DNA of 46,215 bases from Acidithiobacillales bacterium SM1_46 (GTDB lineage Bacteria; Pseudomonadota; Gammaproteobacteria; Acidiferrobacterales; Sulfurifustaceae): assembly GCA_001304215.1 (NCBI GenBank), contig LJVB01000003.1:1-46215 (forward strand), written 5' to 3'. The notes under the pieces were generated by a model, which was not told the DNA's origin, did no database searches, and saw nothing but the letters and a program-made list of their open reading frames with translations. This document shows positions 1 to 8,495 of the stretch, piece by piece. Both the position numbers and the translations under genes were made by a program. Each line of letters begins with the position of its first letter. Within the stretch, counting starts at the first letter, position 1.

Positions 1-357
1 TTTGGCGTCAAGCCACGTTGGCTTGAGGAGCAATCGCGCACTACCCGCGAAAACGCCGAACTAACACGTGCCATCTTGCGCCGTGAACGCATTGGACGCA
101 TCTACCTTGTTACCCATGCCTGGCACATGCCACGCGCGATGTATGCCTTCAGCGCAGCCGGCGTGGACGCCGTCCCAGCGCCGATTGGCTTTCACACGTT
201 GTCGGCAGCGGATCGCACCTATTTGGGTTATCTGCCCAGCAGTCACGGACTCAGCATGAGCAGTCTTGCAATCCGGGAACGCATCGGCTTGCTGTGGTAC
301 AAGAGCAAGTCATTCGCGCCGACGCGGGCGAGCCCGACGCCAAGACCGGAGAGCTGA
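1..357 (+). CDS. YdcF/ElyC/SanA-family (DUF218) protein, C-terminal part
   Basis: The reading frame is open from base 1, so the gene starts outside the window; the ORF track picks up only an internal TTG at 76. The visible 118 residues carry the DUF218 signature: 'TRENAELTRAIL', then a beta strand and 'LVTHAWHMPRAMYAFSAAG', then 'IRERIGLLWYK' near the end. In this family (E. coli YdcF, SanA, ElyC) the domain is a Rossmann-like fold, often membrane-anchored and linked to envelope integrity or peptidoglycan precursor metabolism, but the biochemical role is unclear. Any N-terminal membrane segments are off the window. The 3' end overlaps the convergent tpm gene by 48 bp. The family call is good; the specific function is unknown. 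Confidence 0.8.
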   Translation, partial: FGVKPRWLEEQSRTTRENAELTRAILRRERIGRIYLVTHAWHMPRAMYAFSAAGVDAVPAPIGFHTLSAADRTYLGYLPSSHGLSMSSLAIRERIGLLWYKSKSFAPTRASPTPRPES

Positions 358-1026
358 CCTCTGCCAGCGGCTGCGACGGCGTAGCCGAAAAACCTTTTCC
401 CGCAATTGGGTGAGTCCCCGCTCCCGCATGCGTGCTTCTGCCGCAAGAATGTCCTCATCCAGGAGGCGGTCGATTTCGTACCGCGCACCGTAGAGCGCTC
501 GCACCTCATCCTCCCCAACGCTAAACGGTGGGCCCGACATCTCGGCCTGCGGGTACTCCATGGTGACTAGCAGCATTGGCAACGGGGCCGGCAGAAGGGT
601 CTGCAGGTGCGATGCATAGCGGGCACGCATGTGCATGGGAAGCGCCACCAGTGCGGCCCGATCGTAAATTCCGCTGACATCGGCCAGATTTTCGGTAGCA
701 AGGTGAAAATAGTCGCCGCATAGCAGCACAATCTCTCCCGCCGACCAGCGCTCAAACTCGCCCACCCGGTCGACGACGGGCGAGAGCGCGTTCTCGGCAA
801 AGAAGTCCCGCACCGCGACCGGGCTCAGCTCTACTCCAAGTACGCGATGGCCCTGCGCTGCCAGCCAAATCATGTCGCGACTCTTACCGCACAGTGGCAC
901 TAAGATCCGGGAACCTGGCCCAAGCCCGAGCGTTGGCCAGAATGCAAGCACATGGGGGTTCACCTCCTCGCGGTGAAACCCGATCAAGTTCTTCTGCCAG
1001 CGATCCAACCAGAATTCGCGATCCAT
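310..1026 (-). CDS. tpm: Thiopurine S-methyltransferase (TPMT)
   Basis: This 238-residue protein matches bacterial TPMT, a SAM-dependent methyltransferase that methylates thiols and, in bacteria, selenium and tellurium oxyanions. The N-terminus 'MDREFWLDRWQKNLIGFH' and the SAM-binding segment 'LVPLCGKSRDMIWLAAQGH' followed by 'VLGVELSP' are diagnostic. 'AAGGA'-like purines (AAGGAC) lie about 8 bases before the ATG. It is read in the same direction as the DsbA-like gene, 22 bp downstream of it. Known family members are about 215-220 residues; here the last 20 or so residues are an arginine-rich tail ('RLRRRSRWQRSALRSWRR') that lies mostly antisense to the ydcF end. The tail could be a run-on after loss of the usual stop codon. 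Confidence 0.9.
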   Translation of the reverse strand: MDREFWLDRWQKNLIGFHREEVNPHVLAFWPTLGLGPGSRILVPLCGKSRDMIWLAAQGHRVLGVELSPVAVRDFFAENALSPVVDRVGEFERWSAGEIVLLCGDYFHLATENLADVSGIYDRAALVALPMHMRARYASHLQTLLPAPLPMLLVTMEYPQAEMSGPPFSVGEDEVRALYGARYEIDRLLDEDILAAEARMRERGLTQLREKVFRLRRRSRWQRSALRSWRRARPRRRE

Positions 1027-1048
1027 CTTGTCGTCCTTGGAGCTCCGA

Positions 1049-1750
1049 TCAGGCGTCTTGGATGCGACTGTCTCGCATCCGTTTCAGCCAGTCTTCGATC
1101 CTCGGCGTCAACGTCTCAATGGACGCGTACCCCGCCGTCAGCAATGTCGCTGCTTGCTCGTCCACCAATGCAACGGTTGGAAATCCGTGCACACCGAAAT
1201 CGCGCGAAAGCTGAAAGTGCGTCACAGTCTTGTCCTGGAATTCTGGCAAGTGAAAGGCTTGAAGGAACCTGTCGCGGTCCACTCCGTTCTGATCGGCAAT
1301 TCCCGCGAGCACATCGCTGCGAGTGATATCGCGTCCTTCGGCGTAAAACGCCTGCTGCAGTGAACGCAAGAACCCGAGCGTCCTGGCCGATTCCAGCTCC
1401 GCCATGGTCACCACGGCGCGGCAAGCGGGTTCGGTGTCATAGACGAAACCATCGGGAAGTGCGCCATCGAAAAGAAACGGCTGCCCCGTGCACTCGCGCA
1501 CCGCTTGCCAGTGATGCAGGATTTCCTCGCGGAACGGACCGTCGGTCGGCACGGTGTTGCCTGCCCGCAAGCCGCCCATTACGCAGTGGATCGAGATGGC
1601 ATCACGATAGCGCTCGGCCAGTCCGGCGATAACCGGCGAGAAGCCCCAGCACCACGAACACATAGGGTCCGCAAAATAGAGCGCCGTCGGGGCGGGCGCC
1701 ACCAGGCCAATCGCTTGAAGATGCTTCCAGAGTGGAGATGGGTCGGTCAT
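1049..1750 (-). CDS. DsbA-family thioredoxin-fold protein (cytoplasmic, FrnE-like)
   Basis: The 233-residue protein has a thioredoxin-fold active site, 'DPMCSWCWGFSP' (Cys31 and Cys34), near its N-terminus and a cis-proline loop 'GVHGFPTVALVDE' near residue 190. The helical insertion between them is typical of the DsbA/2-hydroxychromene-2-carboxylate isomerase family. No signal peptide is visible, so it is probably a cytoplasmic disulfide oxidoreductase or a glutathione-dependent enzyme, not a periplasmic DsbA. It is followed by tpm with a 22-bp gap, so the two are likely co-transcribed. Substrate unknown. Confidence 0.85.
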   Translation of the reverse strand: MTDPSPLWKHLQAIGLVAPAPTALYFADPMCSWCWGFSPVIAGLAERYRDAISIHCVMGGLRAGNTVPTDGPFREEILHHWQAVRECTGQPFLFDGALPDGFVYDTEPACRAVVTMAELESARTLGFLRSLQQAFYAEGRDITRSDVLAGIADQNGVDRDRFLQAFHLPEFQDKTVTHFQLSRDFGVHGFPTVALVDEQAATLLTAGYASIETLTPRIEDWLKRMRDSRIQDA

Positions 1751-1874
1751 TGCGTTCTTATGGGCGGCGGCTCGACATTAGCATGCTGGGCGTGTTGTCG
1801 CGGGTAAAGGGTGCGGGACACCCGCCATTGCTAAACGGGTTTGTGCACGGATACCGATAGAAAATTGGAGAGAA

Positions 1875-1950
1875 TGGTGGGCCCGCCAGGACTCGAACCT
1901 GGAACCAAGAGATTATGAGTCTCCTGCTCTAACCATTGAGCTACAGGCCC
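1875..1950 (-). tRNA. tRNA-Ile with CAU anticodon (lysidine type, ileX-like)
   Basis: Reading the minus strand, 76 nt fold as a standard cloverleaf: acceptor GGGCCTG pairs with CGGGCCC, the anticodon stem GGAGA/TCTCT holds the loop CTCATAA, the T arm contains 'GGTTCGAGTCC', and the CCA end is encoded. The anticodon CAT could mean initiator Met, elongator Met or Ile2. The D-arm and anticodon arm ('TTAGAGCAGG...CTCATAATC') closely resemble E. coli ileX, and the acceptor contains C4-G69 and C5-G68, known as recognition pairs for the lysidine synthetase TilS. I therefore call it isoleucine tRNA reading AUA after C34 is modified. It sits alone just downstream of rpoD. Confidence 0.85.
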
Positions 1951-1959
1951 GCTGGGCGG

Positions 1960-1990
1960 ATTCTAACAGCAGCGCCCGGCGCCGGACCAA
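1960..1990 (-). promoter_or_regulatory. Candidate promoter of tRNA-Ile(CAU)
   Basis: On the minus strand TTGGTC and TAGAAT are separated by 19 bp, and the -10 lies 9 bases before the mature tRNA 5' end. The stretch after the -10 (CCGCCCAGC) is GC-rich, as in stringently controlled stable-RNA promoters. The spacer is longer than the ideal 17 bp, so this is a candidate only. Confidence 0.45.
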
Positions 1991-1993
1991 AAC

Positions 1994-2021
1994 AAAAAGG
2001 GCCGCAATAGCGGCCCTTTTT
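1994..2021 (-). terminator. Rho-independent terminator after rpoD
   Basis: A perfect 7-bp stem GGGCCGC/GCGGCCC closes a 4-base loop and is flanked by A5 on one side and T5 on the other. On the minus strand it lies 18 bases past the rpoD stop and ends in TTTTT, so it should terminate the rpsU-dnaG-rpoD transcript before the tRNA gene. The symmetry means it could also stop transcription from the other direction. Confidence 0.9.
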
Positions 2022-2039
2022 GATTCCGTTGCGCTGGCG

Positions 2040-3959
2040 CTAATCGAGAAAACTGCGCAAGTGCTCGGAGCGCGACGGATGCCGCAGCTTGCGCAGTGCC
2101 TTGGCCTCGATTTGGCGAATGCGCTCACGCGTGACGTCAAACTGCTTGCCCACTTCTTCCAAGGTGTGGTCGGTGTTCATTCCGATCCCAAAGCGCATGC
2201 GCAATACCTTGGCCTCGCGCGGTGTGAGCGTCTCGAGAATATCCGAGGTAGCGTATTTCAGCCCTGCGATCGTCGCCGCATCGGGCGGTGCCACGGTGTT
2301 CGCATCCTCGACGAAATCGCCAAGATGCGAGTCCTCATCGTCGCCGATCGGCGTCTCCATTGAGATCGGCTCCTTGGCAATCTTCAGCACCTTGCGAATC
2401 TTGTCCTCGGGCATGTCCATCCGCTTGGCCAGTTCTTCGGGCGTCGCCTCGCGGCCCATCTCCTGGAGCATCTGGCGGCTGATGCGGTTCAGCTTGTTGA
2501 TGGTCTCGATCATGTGCACCGGGATACGAATAGTGCGTGCCTGATCGGCGATCGAACGAGTGATGGCCTGGCGAATCCACCAGGTTGCATAGGTCGAGAA
2601 CTTGTAGCCGCGGCGGTACTCGAACTTGTCGACCGCCTTCATCAGGCCGATGTTACCTTCCTGGATTAGATCGAGGAACTGCAGCCCGCGGTTGGTGTAC
2701 TTCTTGGCAATGGAGATCACGAGGCGCAGGTTGGCCTCCACCATCTCCTTCTTCGCGCGCCGCGCCTTGGCCTCGCCGATCGACATGCGACGGTTCACTT
2801 CCTTCAATTCCGAAATCGGGATGCCGACGCGGTCTTCGAGCGTCTTCAGCTTGGTCTGAGATGCCAGAATGGTCTCGCTGTTCACCTCGATAGTGTGCGA
2901 GTTGCCCTCGCCGCACTTGATGGCCTTCTTGACCCAGCGCTTGTTGGTCTCATTGCCGGGAAACAGCTTGATGAAGGTCTTGCGCGGCATGCGCGCCTTG
3001 CCCACACAGACGTCCATGATGACTTTTTCCTGCGAACGGGCCTCATCGACCAGGCTGCGCACGTACTCGACCAGACGATTGATCTGGCGCGAGACGAACT
3101 TGATCTGCATGAACTCTTCAGCGAGCTTCTTCTGCACGCGCCGCACTTCCGGTGCGTCGTAGCCGTGCTTTTCGATCGCCTTGAGCAGGCTGGCGTGCAG
3201 CTTGCGAATGCGGGCGAAGCGCGCGAGCGCCTCTTCGCGGTTCGGACCGCCTTCCTCGTCGCTGTCGCCGCCGCTACTGCCCTCGGATTCGTCCTCCTCC
3301 TCGCCCTTTTCCTTCGCCCCGGCCGCTTTTGCTGGGGCGGGCTTGGGCGCGGCGGGCTTGGGAGCTGCCGCCTTCGGCGGAGGGGTCTTCGCACCCGAAT
3401 CCGGCTCCGGAATCGGCATGTCGGCAGCATTCGGATCGACGAAATCCACCACGAGATCGGTGAGACGAACGCGGTCGTTCTCAACCTCATCCATCAGACG
3501 CACCACCTCGGCGATGGCCGCTGGGCAGGCTGCGATAGCTTCGGTGGTCTGACGAACGCCGTCTTCAATGCGCTTCGCGAGCTCGATCTCGCCTTCGCGG
3601 GTAAGCAATTCGACGGTACCCATTTCGCGCATGTACATGCGCACCGGGTCGGTGGTTCGGCCGAATTCACTCTCCAACGCCGAGCTCACAACCTGCTCGG
3701 CCTCTTCGGCGGTTTCTTCCTCATCCTCGGCGGGCGCCGGCTCCTGTTTGAGAAGCAGGGTCTCCGGGTCCGGGGCCTCGTCATAGACCTGGATGCCCAT
3801 GTCGTTGATCATGTTCACGACCGCCTCAATCTGGTCGGTGTCATGAACATCCTCCGGCAGGTGGTCGTTGATCTCCCCGTACGTGAGGAAACCCTTTTCC
3901 TTGCCCTGCAGGATCAGTTTCTTGAGTTGGGAACGCTGTGCTTCTTGATCAATCGACAT
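2040..3959 (-). CDS. rpoD: RNA polymerase primary sigma factor RpoD (sigma-70)
   Basis: The 639-residue protein is the housekeeping sigma factor. Region 1.1 is at residues 1-80. Region 1.2 '[16 protein letters not shown]' is near residue 105. Region 2 carries '[20 protein letters not shown]' and '[16 protein letters not shown]'. Region 4 has the helix-turn-helix '[20 protein letters not shown]' near the C-terminus. Between regions 1.2 and 2 lies the non-conserved domain, here with an unusual Ala/Pro/Lys then acidic low-complexity stretch at about residues 186-238. The start fits the family ('[16 protein letters not shown]'). It is the last gene of the rpsU-yqeY-dnaG-rpoD cluster, 99 bp after dnaG, and is followed by a strong terminator. 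Confidence 0.98.
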   Translation of the reverse strand: MSIDQEAQRSQLKKLILQGKEKGFLTYGEINDHLPEDVHDTDQIEAVVNMINDMGIQVYDEAPDPETLLLKQEPAPAEDEEETAEEAEQVVSSALESEFGRTTDPVRMYMREMGTVELLTREGEIELAKRIEDGVRQTTEAIAACPAAIAEVVRLMDEVENDRVRLTDLVVDFVDPNAADMPIPEPDSGAKTPPPKAAAPKPAAPKPAPAKAAGAKEKGEEEDESEGSSGGDSDEEGGPNREEALARFARIRKLHASLLKAIEKHGYDAPEVRRVQKKLAEEFMQIKFVSRQINRLVEYVRSLVDEARSQEKVIMDVCVGKARMPRKTFIKLFPGNETNKRWVKKAIKCGEGNSHTIEVNSETILASQTKLKTLEDRVGIPISELKEVNRRMSIGEAKARRAKKEMVEANLRLVISIAKKYTNRGLQFLDLIQEGNIGLMKAVDKFEYRRGYKFSTYATWWIRQAITRSIADQARTIRIPVHMIETINKLNRISRQMLQEMGREATPEELAKRMDMPEDKIRKVLKIAKEPISMETPIGDDEDSHLGDFVEDANTVAPPDAATIAGLKYATSDILETLTPREAKVLRMRFGIGMNTDHTLEEVGKQFDVTRERIRQIEAKALRKLRHPSRSEHLRSFLD

Positions 3960-4058
3960 CGGTGGACTCGGGGAAATGCCCTAAAACATTGAGCGGAATG
4001 GGAAAACGCGAAAGTATAGCTTAGATGGGAGCTTAGCCCAAATAATTCAACGTCGCGG

Positions 4059-5834
4059 TTAATCGGGGGCCGCAGGATGCAACTTTTCGGCCAACAGGCG
4101 GGATAACTCGCGTTTTTCGTCAGCGCTGAGCCCGGAAACTTTCTCTTTCTGAATAAGCTGTTGGGTCCGCTCCTTGGTGACCGCTCGTCCGATCTGTCCG
4201 ACCACTCCCTCGAACTCCGCCTCCACCCCGTCCGGTTCCAGGGCTGGGTGCTGCCAGCTGGCAAGCCGCATCAACGCATGTTCCTGCTCGTGGCCACGAA
4301 AATGCTCCAGCAGAGCCGCAGTATTGAGTCCCGGGTGCTCACGCAGCACCGACACCACCTCCCGGAGCAGCCCCAGCCCGCGCAGACTGACATCCAAGAA
4401 ATCAAGCCTCCCCGCACGCGCGGCCGCCAAGCGCGGATACTGAATTAGCATGGCAATCGCCATGCGGACGGCCGACGGAGGTTCCCGACTGCTGCCTGTG
4501 CCGAGGGGCCGGCCGGCGAACGACGTGGACACGCGGGCTGGCGCCCTCAGGAGCGCCGCGAGCTTGTCCGCCCCCATTTGTGCGAACTCGGCCAATCGAC
4601 CTACCAGCATCTCGTGGAGTACTCCCGGGGGCACCTTCGACAGCAGCGGGCGCGCGAGTTCCACCAACCGTGCCCGGCCGTCCATACGCGACAGGTCGAC
4701 TTGGCGGGCCAGCGTCTGAAACAGATAGTCCGGCAGTGGTGTCGCCGCGCGCAGTCGCGCGGCGAAGGGCTCTGCCCCTTCTTTGCGCACCAGCGTGTCG
4801 GGATCCTCGCCTTCCGGCAGAAACAGAAAGCTCACCTGCCGTCCTTCGTGCAGCACCGGAAGGGCCACATCGAGTGCTCGCCAGGCTGCTTCGCGCCCAG
4901 CGCGATCCCCATCGAAGCAGAACACCACTTCCGGCGCATGACGAAACAAGCGTTCCAGGTGCTCGCGGGTGGTGGCCGTGCCAAGAGTCGCCACCGCATA
5001 ATCAATACCGAATTGGGCGAGCGCCACCACATCCATGTACCCCTCGACCACCAGTACGCGGTTTTCGTTCTTGATCGCATCACGCCCGCGGAAGAGGCCG
5101 TAGAGCTCACGCCCCTTGTGAAACAGCGGCGTTTCCGGCGAGTTGAGGTATTTGGGCTCGCCCCCGCCGATGACGCGACCGCCAAAACCTACGACCCGGC
5201 CGCGGTGATCGTGAATAGGGAACATCACGCGGGCCCGAAACCGGTCGTAGTAGCCGCCGCCTTCTTTCTTGACCGCGAGGCCTGCTGCTACAAGCGCCAC
5301 ACGGGTAGCCTCGTCCTTGCCAAGCGCCCGCAGCAGGTGATCCCAGCCTTCTGGCGCGAAACCGAGCTCAAACTCCTTGGCGATTTCGCCAGTGATGCCG
5401 CGACCCTTCAAATACTCAACCGCGGTTGGTGCATCGGGGTGCTCACGCAGCTGGCTGCGATAGAAGCGCGCCGCTTCGCGCATCAGCTCCCACAGCTCCG
5501 CGCCGGCCTGCGGCTCGGCACCACTTTTTCCGCCTTCGTATGGCACGGTAAGTCCGGCCTGACGCGCCAACTCCTCGACCGCCTCCGGAAAAGAGAGGTG
5601 CTCGTACTCCATGAGAAAGCCGATGGCGGTGCCGTGCTTGCCGCAACCGAAGCAGTGAAAGAACTGCTTGTCGGCACTTACCGTGAAGGACGGGGTTTTT
5701 TCCTCGTGGAACGGGCAACAGGCCTTGTAGTCCTTGCCCGCCTTGCGCAGAGGCACGCGCGCGTCAATAACTTCAACGATATCCGTTCGGGTAACGAGAT
5801 CGTCGATGAACTGCCTTGGGATGCGACCGGCCAT
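4059..5834 (-). CDS. dnaG: DNA primase DnaG
   Basis: This 591-residue protein makes RNA primers for DNA replication. The N-terminal CHC2 zinc finger has C40-x2-H43 and C61-x2-C64 ('CCPFHEEKTPSF', 'FHCFGCGKHG'). The catalytic core and Toprim region follow, with 'VVEGYMDVVALAQFG' and 'FCFDGDRAGREAAWRAL'. The C-terminal part (about 430-591) is the less conserved DnaB-helicase-binding domain. Length is normal. It lies between yqeY (90 bp upstream) and rpoD, the conserved proteobacterial macromolecular synthesis order. A TAGAAT hexamer lies just 6 bases before the ATG, hinting at an internal promoter and a leaderless transcript. Confidence 0.98.
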   Translation of the reverse strand: MAGRIPRQFIDDLVTRTDIVEVIDARVPLRKAGKDYKACCPFHEEKTPSFTVSADKQFFHCFGCGKHGTAIGFLMEYEHLSFPEAVEELARQAGLTVPYEGGKSGAEPQAGAELWELMREAARFYRSQLREHPDAPTAVEYLKGRGITGEIAKEFELGFAPEGWDHLLRALGKDEATRVALVAAGLAVKKEGGGYYDRFRARVMFPIHDHRGRVVGFGGRVIGGGEPKYLNSPETPLFHKGRELYGLFRGRDAIKNENRVLVVEGYMDVVALAQFGIDYAVATLGTATTREHLERLFRHAPEVVFCFDGDRAGREAAWRALDVALPVLHEGRQVSFLFLPEGEDPDTLVRKEGAEPFAARLRAATPLPDYLFQTLARQVDLSRMDGRARLVELARPLLSKVPPGVLHEMLVGRLAEFAQMGADKLAALLRAPARVSTSFAGRPLGTGSSREPPSAVRMAIAMLIQYPRLAAARAGRLDFLDVSLRGLGLLREVVSVLREHPGLNTAALLEHFRGHEQEHALMRLASWQHPALEPDGVEAEFEGVVGQIGRAVTKERTQQLIQKEKVSGLSADEKRELSRLLAEKLHPAAPD

Positions 5835-5840
5835 GGCAAT

Positions 5841-5846
5841 ATTCTA
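5841..5846 (-). promoter_or_regulatory. Candidate -10 element directly before dnaG
   Basis: On the minus strand TAGAAT is followed by six bases (ATTGCC) and then the dnaG ATG. This places the expected transcription start at or next to the A of the start codon. No good -35 is seen. A short perfect hairpin (GCCGC-TT-GCGGC) lies just upstream and could attenuate read-through from yqeY. Confidence 0.4.
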
Positions 5847-5924
5847 ATCGGGGCGCCGCAAGCGGCATGGCGGGATAAGTGGCCGGGGCCCCGCCGGCTG
5901 GAAAACGGGCGAAAAATGCCGGGT

Positions 5925-6371
5925 TCAGGCGCCGAGCTTGGCTTTGATCTTGCCGCCCACCGCTCCCATGTCTGCGCGGCCAGCAAGCTTGGGTTTGAGG
6001 ACGCCCATCACTTTGCCCATATCCTTGATCGATGCCGCACCGGTCGACGCAATTGCTTCGGCTATCAGGTCGTCGACCTCGGCGTCGCTAAGCTGCTTTG
6101 GCATATAGACCTGCCAGACGGCGATATCGGCCTGCTCCTTGGCAGCCAGGTCCGGGCGGTTGCCCTTGGTGTACTGGTCGATTGACTCGCGTGACTGCTT
6201 GATGAGTTTCTCCACGACCCCGACGATGCGGGCGTCGTCGAGCTCAATACGCTCGTCCACTTCGCGCTGCTTGATCGCTGCCGTGAGCATGCGCAATGAG
6301 ACGAGGCGAGCCTCGGCCCTCTCGCGCATGGCGGTCTTCAGGTCTTCCTGGATGGCCTGCTTGAGGCTCAT
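5925..6371 (-). CDS. yqeY: GatB/YqeY-domain protein
   Basis: The 148-residue protein is a stand-alone YqeY domain, related to the tail domain of the amidotransferase subunit GatB. Typical features are the N-terminus 'MSLKQAIQEDLKTAMRE', the helix 'LRMLTAAIKQREVDER', 'YMPKQLSDAEVDDLI' and the C-terminal 'DMGKVMGVLKPKLAGRADMG'. Its exact role is not known; a tRNA-linked function is suggested by the GatB homology. It lies 14 bp after rpsU and before dnaG, a common arrangement in gammaproteobacteria outside the enterics, and is probably co-transcribed with both. Confidence 0.95.
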   Translation of the reverse strand: MSLKQAIQEDLKTAMRERAEARLVSLRMLTAAIKQREVDERIELDDARIVGVVEKLIKQSRESIDQYTKGNRPDLAAKEQADIAVWQVYMPKQLSDAEVDDLIAEAIASTGAASIKDMGKVMGVLKPKLAGRADMGAVGGKIKAKLGA

Positions 6372-6385
6372 CGGCGGGCGACGCG

Positions 6386-6592
6386 CTAGACGCGCGGCGT
6401 GGTGTAACGGGAGCGCTTCTTCAGCGTACGCTTGCGCGCTGCTGCCGCCTTACGCTTGCGGATTTCCGTGGGCTTCTCGTAGTGCTCGCGCCGACGCATC
6501 TCGGCGAACACGCCGGCCTTCTCACAGGAGCGGCGGAAGCGGCGCAGAGCCATCTCGAACGGCTCGTTCTCTTTGACACGAACTGAAGGCAT
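6386..6592 (-). CDS. rpsU: 30S ribosomal protein S21
   Basis: The 68-residue basic protein begins '[19 protein letters not shown]' and contains '[20 protein letters not shown]', both diagnostic of S21, which helps the 30S subunit engage mRNA through the 3' end of 16S rRNA. The C-terminal tail is Arg/Lys-rich as usual. It heads the leftward rpsU-yqeY-dnaG-rpoD cluster and is divergent from tsaD across a 127-bp gap, the classic proteobacterial arrangement. Confidence 0.98.
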   Translation of the reverse strand: MPSVRVKENEPFEMALRRFRRSCEKAGVFAEMRRREHYEKPTEIRKRKAAAARKRTLKKRSRYTTPRV

Positions 6593-6704
6593 GCCTTGGT
6601 CTCACCCTCTTCAAGTTGGGGCCCCGGCGGGGCCGGCCGACCCATAGAAAGCGGGCGATTCTATAGACTCCGTCCCCCTTTGTCGACGCTGGCCCCGGGC
6701 CCGG

Positions 6705-6710
6705 TAGAAT
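6705..6710 (+). promoter_or_regulatory. Candidate -10 element before tsaD
   Basis: TAGAAT lies nine bases before the tsaD ATG, with TTGTCG 19 bp further upstream as a weak -35. The bases between (CCCCCTGCC) contain no Shine-Dalgarno sequence, so the predicted transcript would have almost no leader. Confidence 0.4.
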
Positions 6711-6719
6711 CCCCCTGCC

Positions 6720-7760
6720 ATGAGAGTCCTTGGAATCGAGACCTCCTGCGATGACACGGGGGTGGCCATCTTTGATAGCGAGCTCGGACTGCTTGCGCAC
6801 CGGCTGTACTCCCAGACCGCTCTGCACGCCGACTACGGCGGCGTGGTCCCGGAACTGGCCTCGCGGGACCACGTCCGCAAGGCGCTCCCGCTGTTACGGA
6901 CAGTCATGACGGATGCCGGCTGCGCCCCGGCCGATATCAACGGAATCGCCTATACGGCGGGTCCGGGATTGGCGGGCGCCCTGCTGGTAGGTGCCGCCCT
7001 CGGTCAAAGCCTTGCCTTTGCTTGGGGCATCCCGGCGGTTGGTATTCACCACATGGAAGGACATCTCCTCTCGCCGATGCTGGAACCCGATCCGCCCCCT
7101 TTTCCATTTCTCGCCTTGCTGGTGTCAGGTGGCCATACCCTGCTTGCGAACGTAAAGGGTCTCGGCCAGTACCGAATTGTCGGCGAATCGATCGATGATG
7201 CCGCCGGCGAAGCATTCGACAAGACCGCCAAGCTTCTCGGACTCGGATACCCGGGCGGACCGGCCATCGCAACTGCCGCGCTGAAAGGCAGTGCCGGGCG
7301 TTTTCGCTTCCCGCGCCCAATGACCGATCGGCACCGCACTCACGGAGCCGCGCCGGGACTCGACTTCAGCTTCAGCGGGCTCAAGACAGCGGTTGCGACC
7401 GAGGTTGCGAGACTGGGTTCGCTGGATTCGCAAACGATTGCCGACGTGGCGCTGGCGTTTGAACAGGCCGTCGTGGACGTCCTGGCAATCAAGTGCGAGT
7501 GGGCGATCGAAGCCACCGGCGCCGAGCGGCTGGTCGTCGCAGGCGGGGTAAGCGCGAACCAAAGCCTGCGTGCGCGACTGAATGAGCTCGGCAAGCGATT
7601 CCGAGTGCGTGTGTACTTTCCACGCCCGGCGTTCTCCACCGACAACGGTGCGATGATAGCGTACGCAGGTTTGTTGCGGTTGCAGGCCGGCGTTAGCGAA
7701 CCAGCTTCGTTTAACGTCCACGCCCGCTGGGCGATTGAAGACTTAACCGCGCCGTCCTAG
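6720..7760 (+). CDS. tsaD: tRNA N6-adenosine threonylcarbamoyltransferase TsaD
   Basis: The 346-residue protein transfers the threonylcarbamoyl group from TC-AMP to A37 of ANN-decoding tRNAs, working with TsaB, TsaC and TsaE in the cytoplasm. The ASKHA fold is shown by '[19 protein letters not shown]', the metal-binding 'HHMEGH' (His111 and His115), '[11 protein letters not shown]' and the C-terminal '[16 protein letters not shown]' and '[12 protein letters not shown]'. Length is normal and the start fits the family. Divergence from rpsU is conserved in proteobacteria. Among its substrates would be AUA-reading tRNA-Ile such as the one encoded in this window. Confidence 0.98.
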   Translation: MRVLGIETSCDDTGVAIFDSELGLLAHRLYSQTALHADYGGVVPELASRDHVRKALPLLRTVMTDAGCAPADINGIAYTAGPGLAGALLVGAALGQSLAFAWGIPAVGIHHMEGHLLSPMLEPDPPPFPFLALLVSGGHTLLANVKGLGQYRIVGESIDDAAGEAFDKTAKLLGLGYPGGPAIATAALKGSAGRFRFPRPMTDRHRTHGAAPGLDFSFSGLKTAVATEVARLGSLDSQTIADVALAFEQAVVDVLAIKCEWAIEATGAERLVVAGGVSANQSLRARLNELGKRFRVRVYFPRPAFSTDNGAMIAYAGLLRLQAGVSEPASFNVHARWAIEDLTAPS

Positions 7761-7812
7761 GCACACGTCCCTCGCCTCGATCCCATCGGCGAGGACCTTG
7801 CGACACCGTGAT

Positions 7813-8412
7813 TCAGCTACGGCGCTGGCCGATGCGCGATTCCTTACCGGCTAGGAGATTGCGGATATTGCGGTGATGCCGCGCAATCAACAACACGCTC
7901 ATCGCGATGCTCATCATCACGAAGCCCGTCACAGGCATCCACCAGTACACGTACAGTGGGGCAATTGCCGCTGTAATCAGCGCGGCCAGCGATGAGTAGC
8001 GCAAGACGATGGCCACTACGATCCACGTCGCGGCGAGCGCCAACCCGATCCACGGATTAATCGCAAGCCACACCCCTAGCGCCGTCGCCACCCCCTTGCC
8101 GCCCTTGAAGCCGTGAAACACCGGCAACAGATGCCCGAGGAAAGCCGCAAACCCGCTCGCGGCCACAATCATCGGGTCGCCGCTGATCCAGCGCGCCAAC
8201 AACACTGCCAACACGCCCTTCAGCAAGTCGCCGAGCAAGGTGAGCACCGCGGCAGTCTTGCCGCCGTAGCGCAACACGTTGGTCGCGCCAGGATTGCGCG
8301 AACCGACTGTGCGAGGATCAGCAAGCCCCATGACGCGCGAAATCACAATTGCGCTCGAGACCGAGCCAAGCAGGTAGGCGAGAACCGGCAACAGGTAATG
8401 CCAGGTAATCAT
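7813..8412 (-). CDS. plsY: Acyl-phosphate:glycerol-3-phosphate acyltransferase PlsY
   Basis: This 199-residue integral membrane enzyme performs the first acylation of phospholipid synthesis, using acyl-phosphate and glycerol-3-phosphate. The three conserved cytoplasmic motifs are visible: 'GSVSSAIVISRVMG', 'SRNPGATNVLRYGGK' and 'HGFKGGKGVATALG'. About five hydrophobic helices are spread along the protein. It lies between convergent tsaD and divergent folB; the plsY/folB divergence flanking tsaD is common in gammaproteobacteria. It is monocistronic here. Confidence 0.97.
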   Translation of the reverse strand: MITWHYLLPVLAYLLGSVSSAIVISRVMGLADPRTVGSRNPGATNVLRYGGKTAAVLTLLGDLLKGVLAVLLARWISGDPMIVAASGFAAFLGHLLPVFHGFKGGKGVATALGVWLAINPWIGLALAATWIVVAIVLRYSSLAALITAAIAPLYVYWWMPVTGFVMMSIAMSVLLIARHHRNIRNLLAGKESRIGQRRS

Positions 8413-8445
8413 GAGCGAATCGTAATTGGGTCAGTCACTGCAAAA

Positions 8446-8474
8446 AAGACAGCGTACGGGCTTTTCGTTATAGT
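8446..8474 (+). promoter_or_regulatory. Promoter of folB-folK
   Basis: AAGACA and TATAGT are separated by exactly 17 bp in the plsY-folB divergent gap; the -10 ends 21 bases before the folB ATG. The match to sigma-70 is good (4/6 and 5/6). Confidence 0.6.
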
Positions 8475-8495
8475 CGAGCCGCACGGGGAAACCGC

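Noticed and set aside
1875-1950. Calling the CAU tRNA a methionine tRNA
   Set aside because: The arms resemble ileX and the C4-G69/C5-G68 pairs fit TilS recognition; still, only a tRNA model search can settle it.
2895-3992. 365-residue plus-strand ORF antisense to rpoD
   Set aside because: It is a frame shadow of rpoD, which is a clear gene; the ORF has His/Leu/Arg-rich composition and no domain.
4578-6185. 535-residue plus-strand ORF antisense to dnaG and yqeY
   Set aside because: It covers two certain genes on the other strand and shows no recognisable motif.
7770-7794. Inverted repeat CCTCGCC/GGCGAGG after tsaD
   Set aside because: The stem is 7 bp with an 11-base loop and no T-tract follows, so it is not a convincing terminator.
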